From Cytophagales bacterium (GTDB lineage Bacteria; Bacteroidota; Bacteroidia; Cytophagales; UBA9547): a stretch of DNA of 5,815 bases. Of this stretch, positions 5,242 through 5,815 are shown one piece after another. The stretch covers positions 1-5,815 of the forward strand of contig DMUD01000024.1 in assembly GCA_003476475.1 (NCBI GenBank). The letters run 5' to 3'. The notes beneath the pieces were generated by a model. The model worked only from the letters and a program-made list of their open reading frames with translations, was not told where the DNA came from and made no database searches. The stretch's first letter is position 1. Each line of letters opens with the position of its first letter. A program made the position numbers and the translations under genes.

Positions 5242-5815
5242 TTATCTTTTTTTGCAGAAAATCGGCAGTATAGTTTCCTGACAATTTCACCATTTCTTCT
5301 GGCGTACCGGCAAAACAAATTTCTCCACCTTTTTCACCTCCTTCCAGCCCCATGTCGATAATCCAATCGGCGCACTTAATGATTTCCATATTGTGCTCGA
5401 TAACGATGACCGAATTACCCTGCTCAATTAAAGCATTGATAGCCACCAACAGCTTTTTTATATCATGAAAATGCAAGCCAGTGGTGGGTTCGTCGAAAAC
5501 GAACATAATGTTTTCATGACGCTCGTTGCCCTTGTTCAAATAGGAAGCTAATTTCACGCGTTGCGCTTCGCCACCCGAAAGAGTGTTGGAAGATTGTCCC
5601 AAACGGATGTAACCCAAACCCACATCTGATAAAGGTTTCATCTTTTCGGCTATGGCCTTATTTTTATTGAAAAAATCCAAGCTTTCCTCTACTGTCATTT
5701 CTAAAATCTCGTGCACATTTTTGCCATTAAATTGCACATCCAAGATTTCTTGCTTAAAACGCTTTCCATCGCAACCTTCGCATTTCAAGTAAATGTCGGC
5801 CATAAATTGCATTTC
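5216..5815 (-). CDS. uvrA: UvrA, excinuclease ABC subunit A, C-terminal part (5' end outside window)
   Basis: UvrA is the damage-recognition ATPase of nucleotide excision repair; as a dimer it scans DNA and loads UvrB. Only the last 199 codons are here; the frame is open through the window edge, and the first visible residues (EMQFMADIYLKC) lie mid-protein, so the ATG at 5812 is not the start. Numbering from that methionine, C11-x2-C14 is the second half of the C-terminal zinc module, followed by GKRF. Next come the second ABC cassette's signature LSGGEAQRVKLA (78-89), Walker B with catalytic glutamate FVFDEPTTGLHFHD (104-117), and the switch histidine H140 in VIVIEHN. The typical ending (FLQKK) is followed by about nine extra residues (ITRTSSNKL), which create a 26-bp tail-to-tail overlap with the peptidase gene. 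There is no space for a separate terminator between the two. Confidence 0.97.
   Translation of the reverse strand, partial: EMQFMADIYLKCEGCDGKRFKQEILDVQFNGKNVHEILEMTVEESLDFFNKNKAIAEKMKPLSDVGLGYIRLGQSSNTLSGGEAQRVKLASYLNKGNERHENIMFVFDEPTTGLHFHDIKKLLVAINALIEQGNSVIVIEHNMEIIKCADWIIDMGLEGGEKGGEICFAGTPEEMVKLSGNYTADFLQKKITRTSSNKL

Noticed and set aside
5213..5812. Reading the minus-strand ORF at the right edge as a complete 198-residue ABC protein starting at 5812.
   Set aside because: The frame remains open to the window edge and the sequence matches the interior of UvrA's second ABC cassette, starting within its zinc module.

Overview
The window looks like a chromosomal segment of a Bacteroidota bacterium, perhaps from the Chitinophagales/Sphingobacteriales/Cytophagales side, although the order cannot be fixed from this sequence. 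The evidence is an AT-rich composition, almost no Shine-Dalgarno sites, TTTG/TAnnTTTG-like promoter boxes, and a rhomboid protease with the short C-terminal domain typical of that phylum. Every gene is recognisable. I see no mobile element, CRISPR array, tRNA, rRNA or toxin-antitoxin pair, and no clear evidence of a new defence or metabolic system.

Left part (1-2015, minus strand): a compact two-gene operon for acetohydroxyacid synthase, the first common enzyme of isoleucine, valine and leucine synthesis. The catalytic subunit resembles enterobacterial IlvG. The regulatory subunit is a single 80-residue ACT domain like IlvM, and its start lies 32 nt inside the end of the catalytic gene. A strong hairpin at 1-41 closes the operon. 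Other ilv/leu genes are not in the window.

Divergent control region (2016-2203): about 190 bp of AT-rich DNA with a promoter candidate facing each way and a 32-nt imperfect palindrome between them.

Right part (2204-5241, plus strand): a rhomboid intramembrane serine protease, then an EamA-type multispanning transporter that starts at TTG, then a secreted M28 zinc metallopeptidase. The transporter stop and the peptidase start share one base (TAATG), so these two are probably translated together. The rhomboid gene is separated from them by 57 nt holding a weak AT-rich hairpin.

Right edge (5216-5815, minus strand): the C-terminal fifth or so of UvrA, the damage-recognition ATPase of nucleotide excision repair. 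It runs in from beyond the window and overlaps the peptidase gene tail to tail by 26 bp.

Apart from the operon pairs, the genes do not form an obvious pathway. The more notable details are the IlvG/IlvM-type enzyme with its overlap, the divergent palindrome, an A9 run at the rhomboid domain boundary, and the transporter/peptidase coupling.
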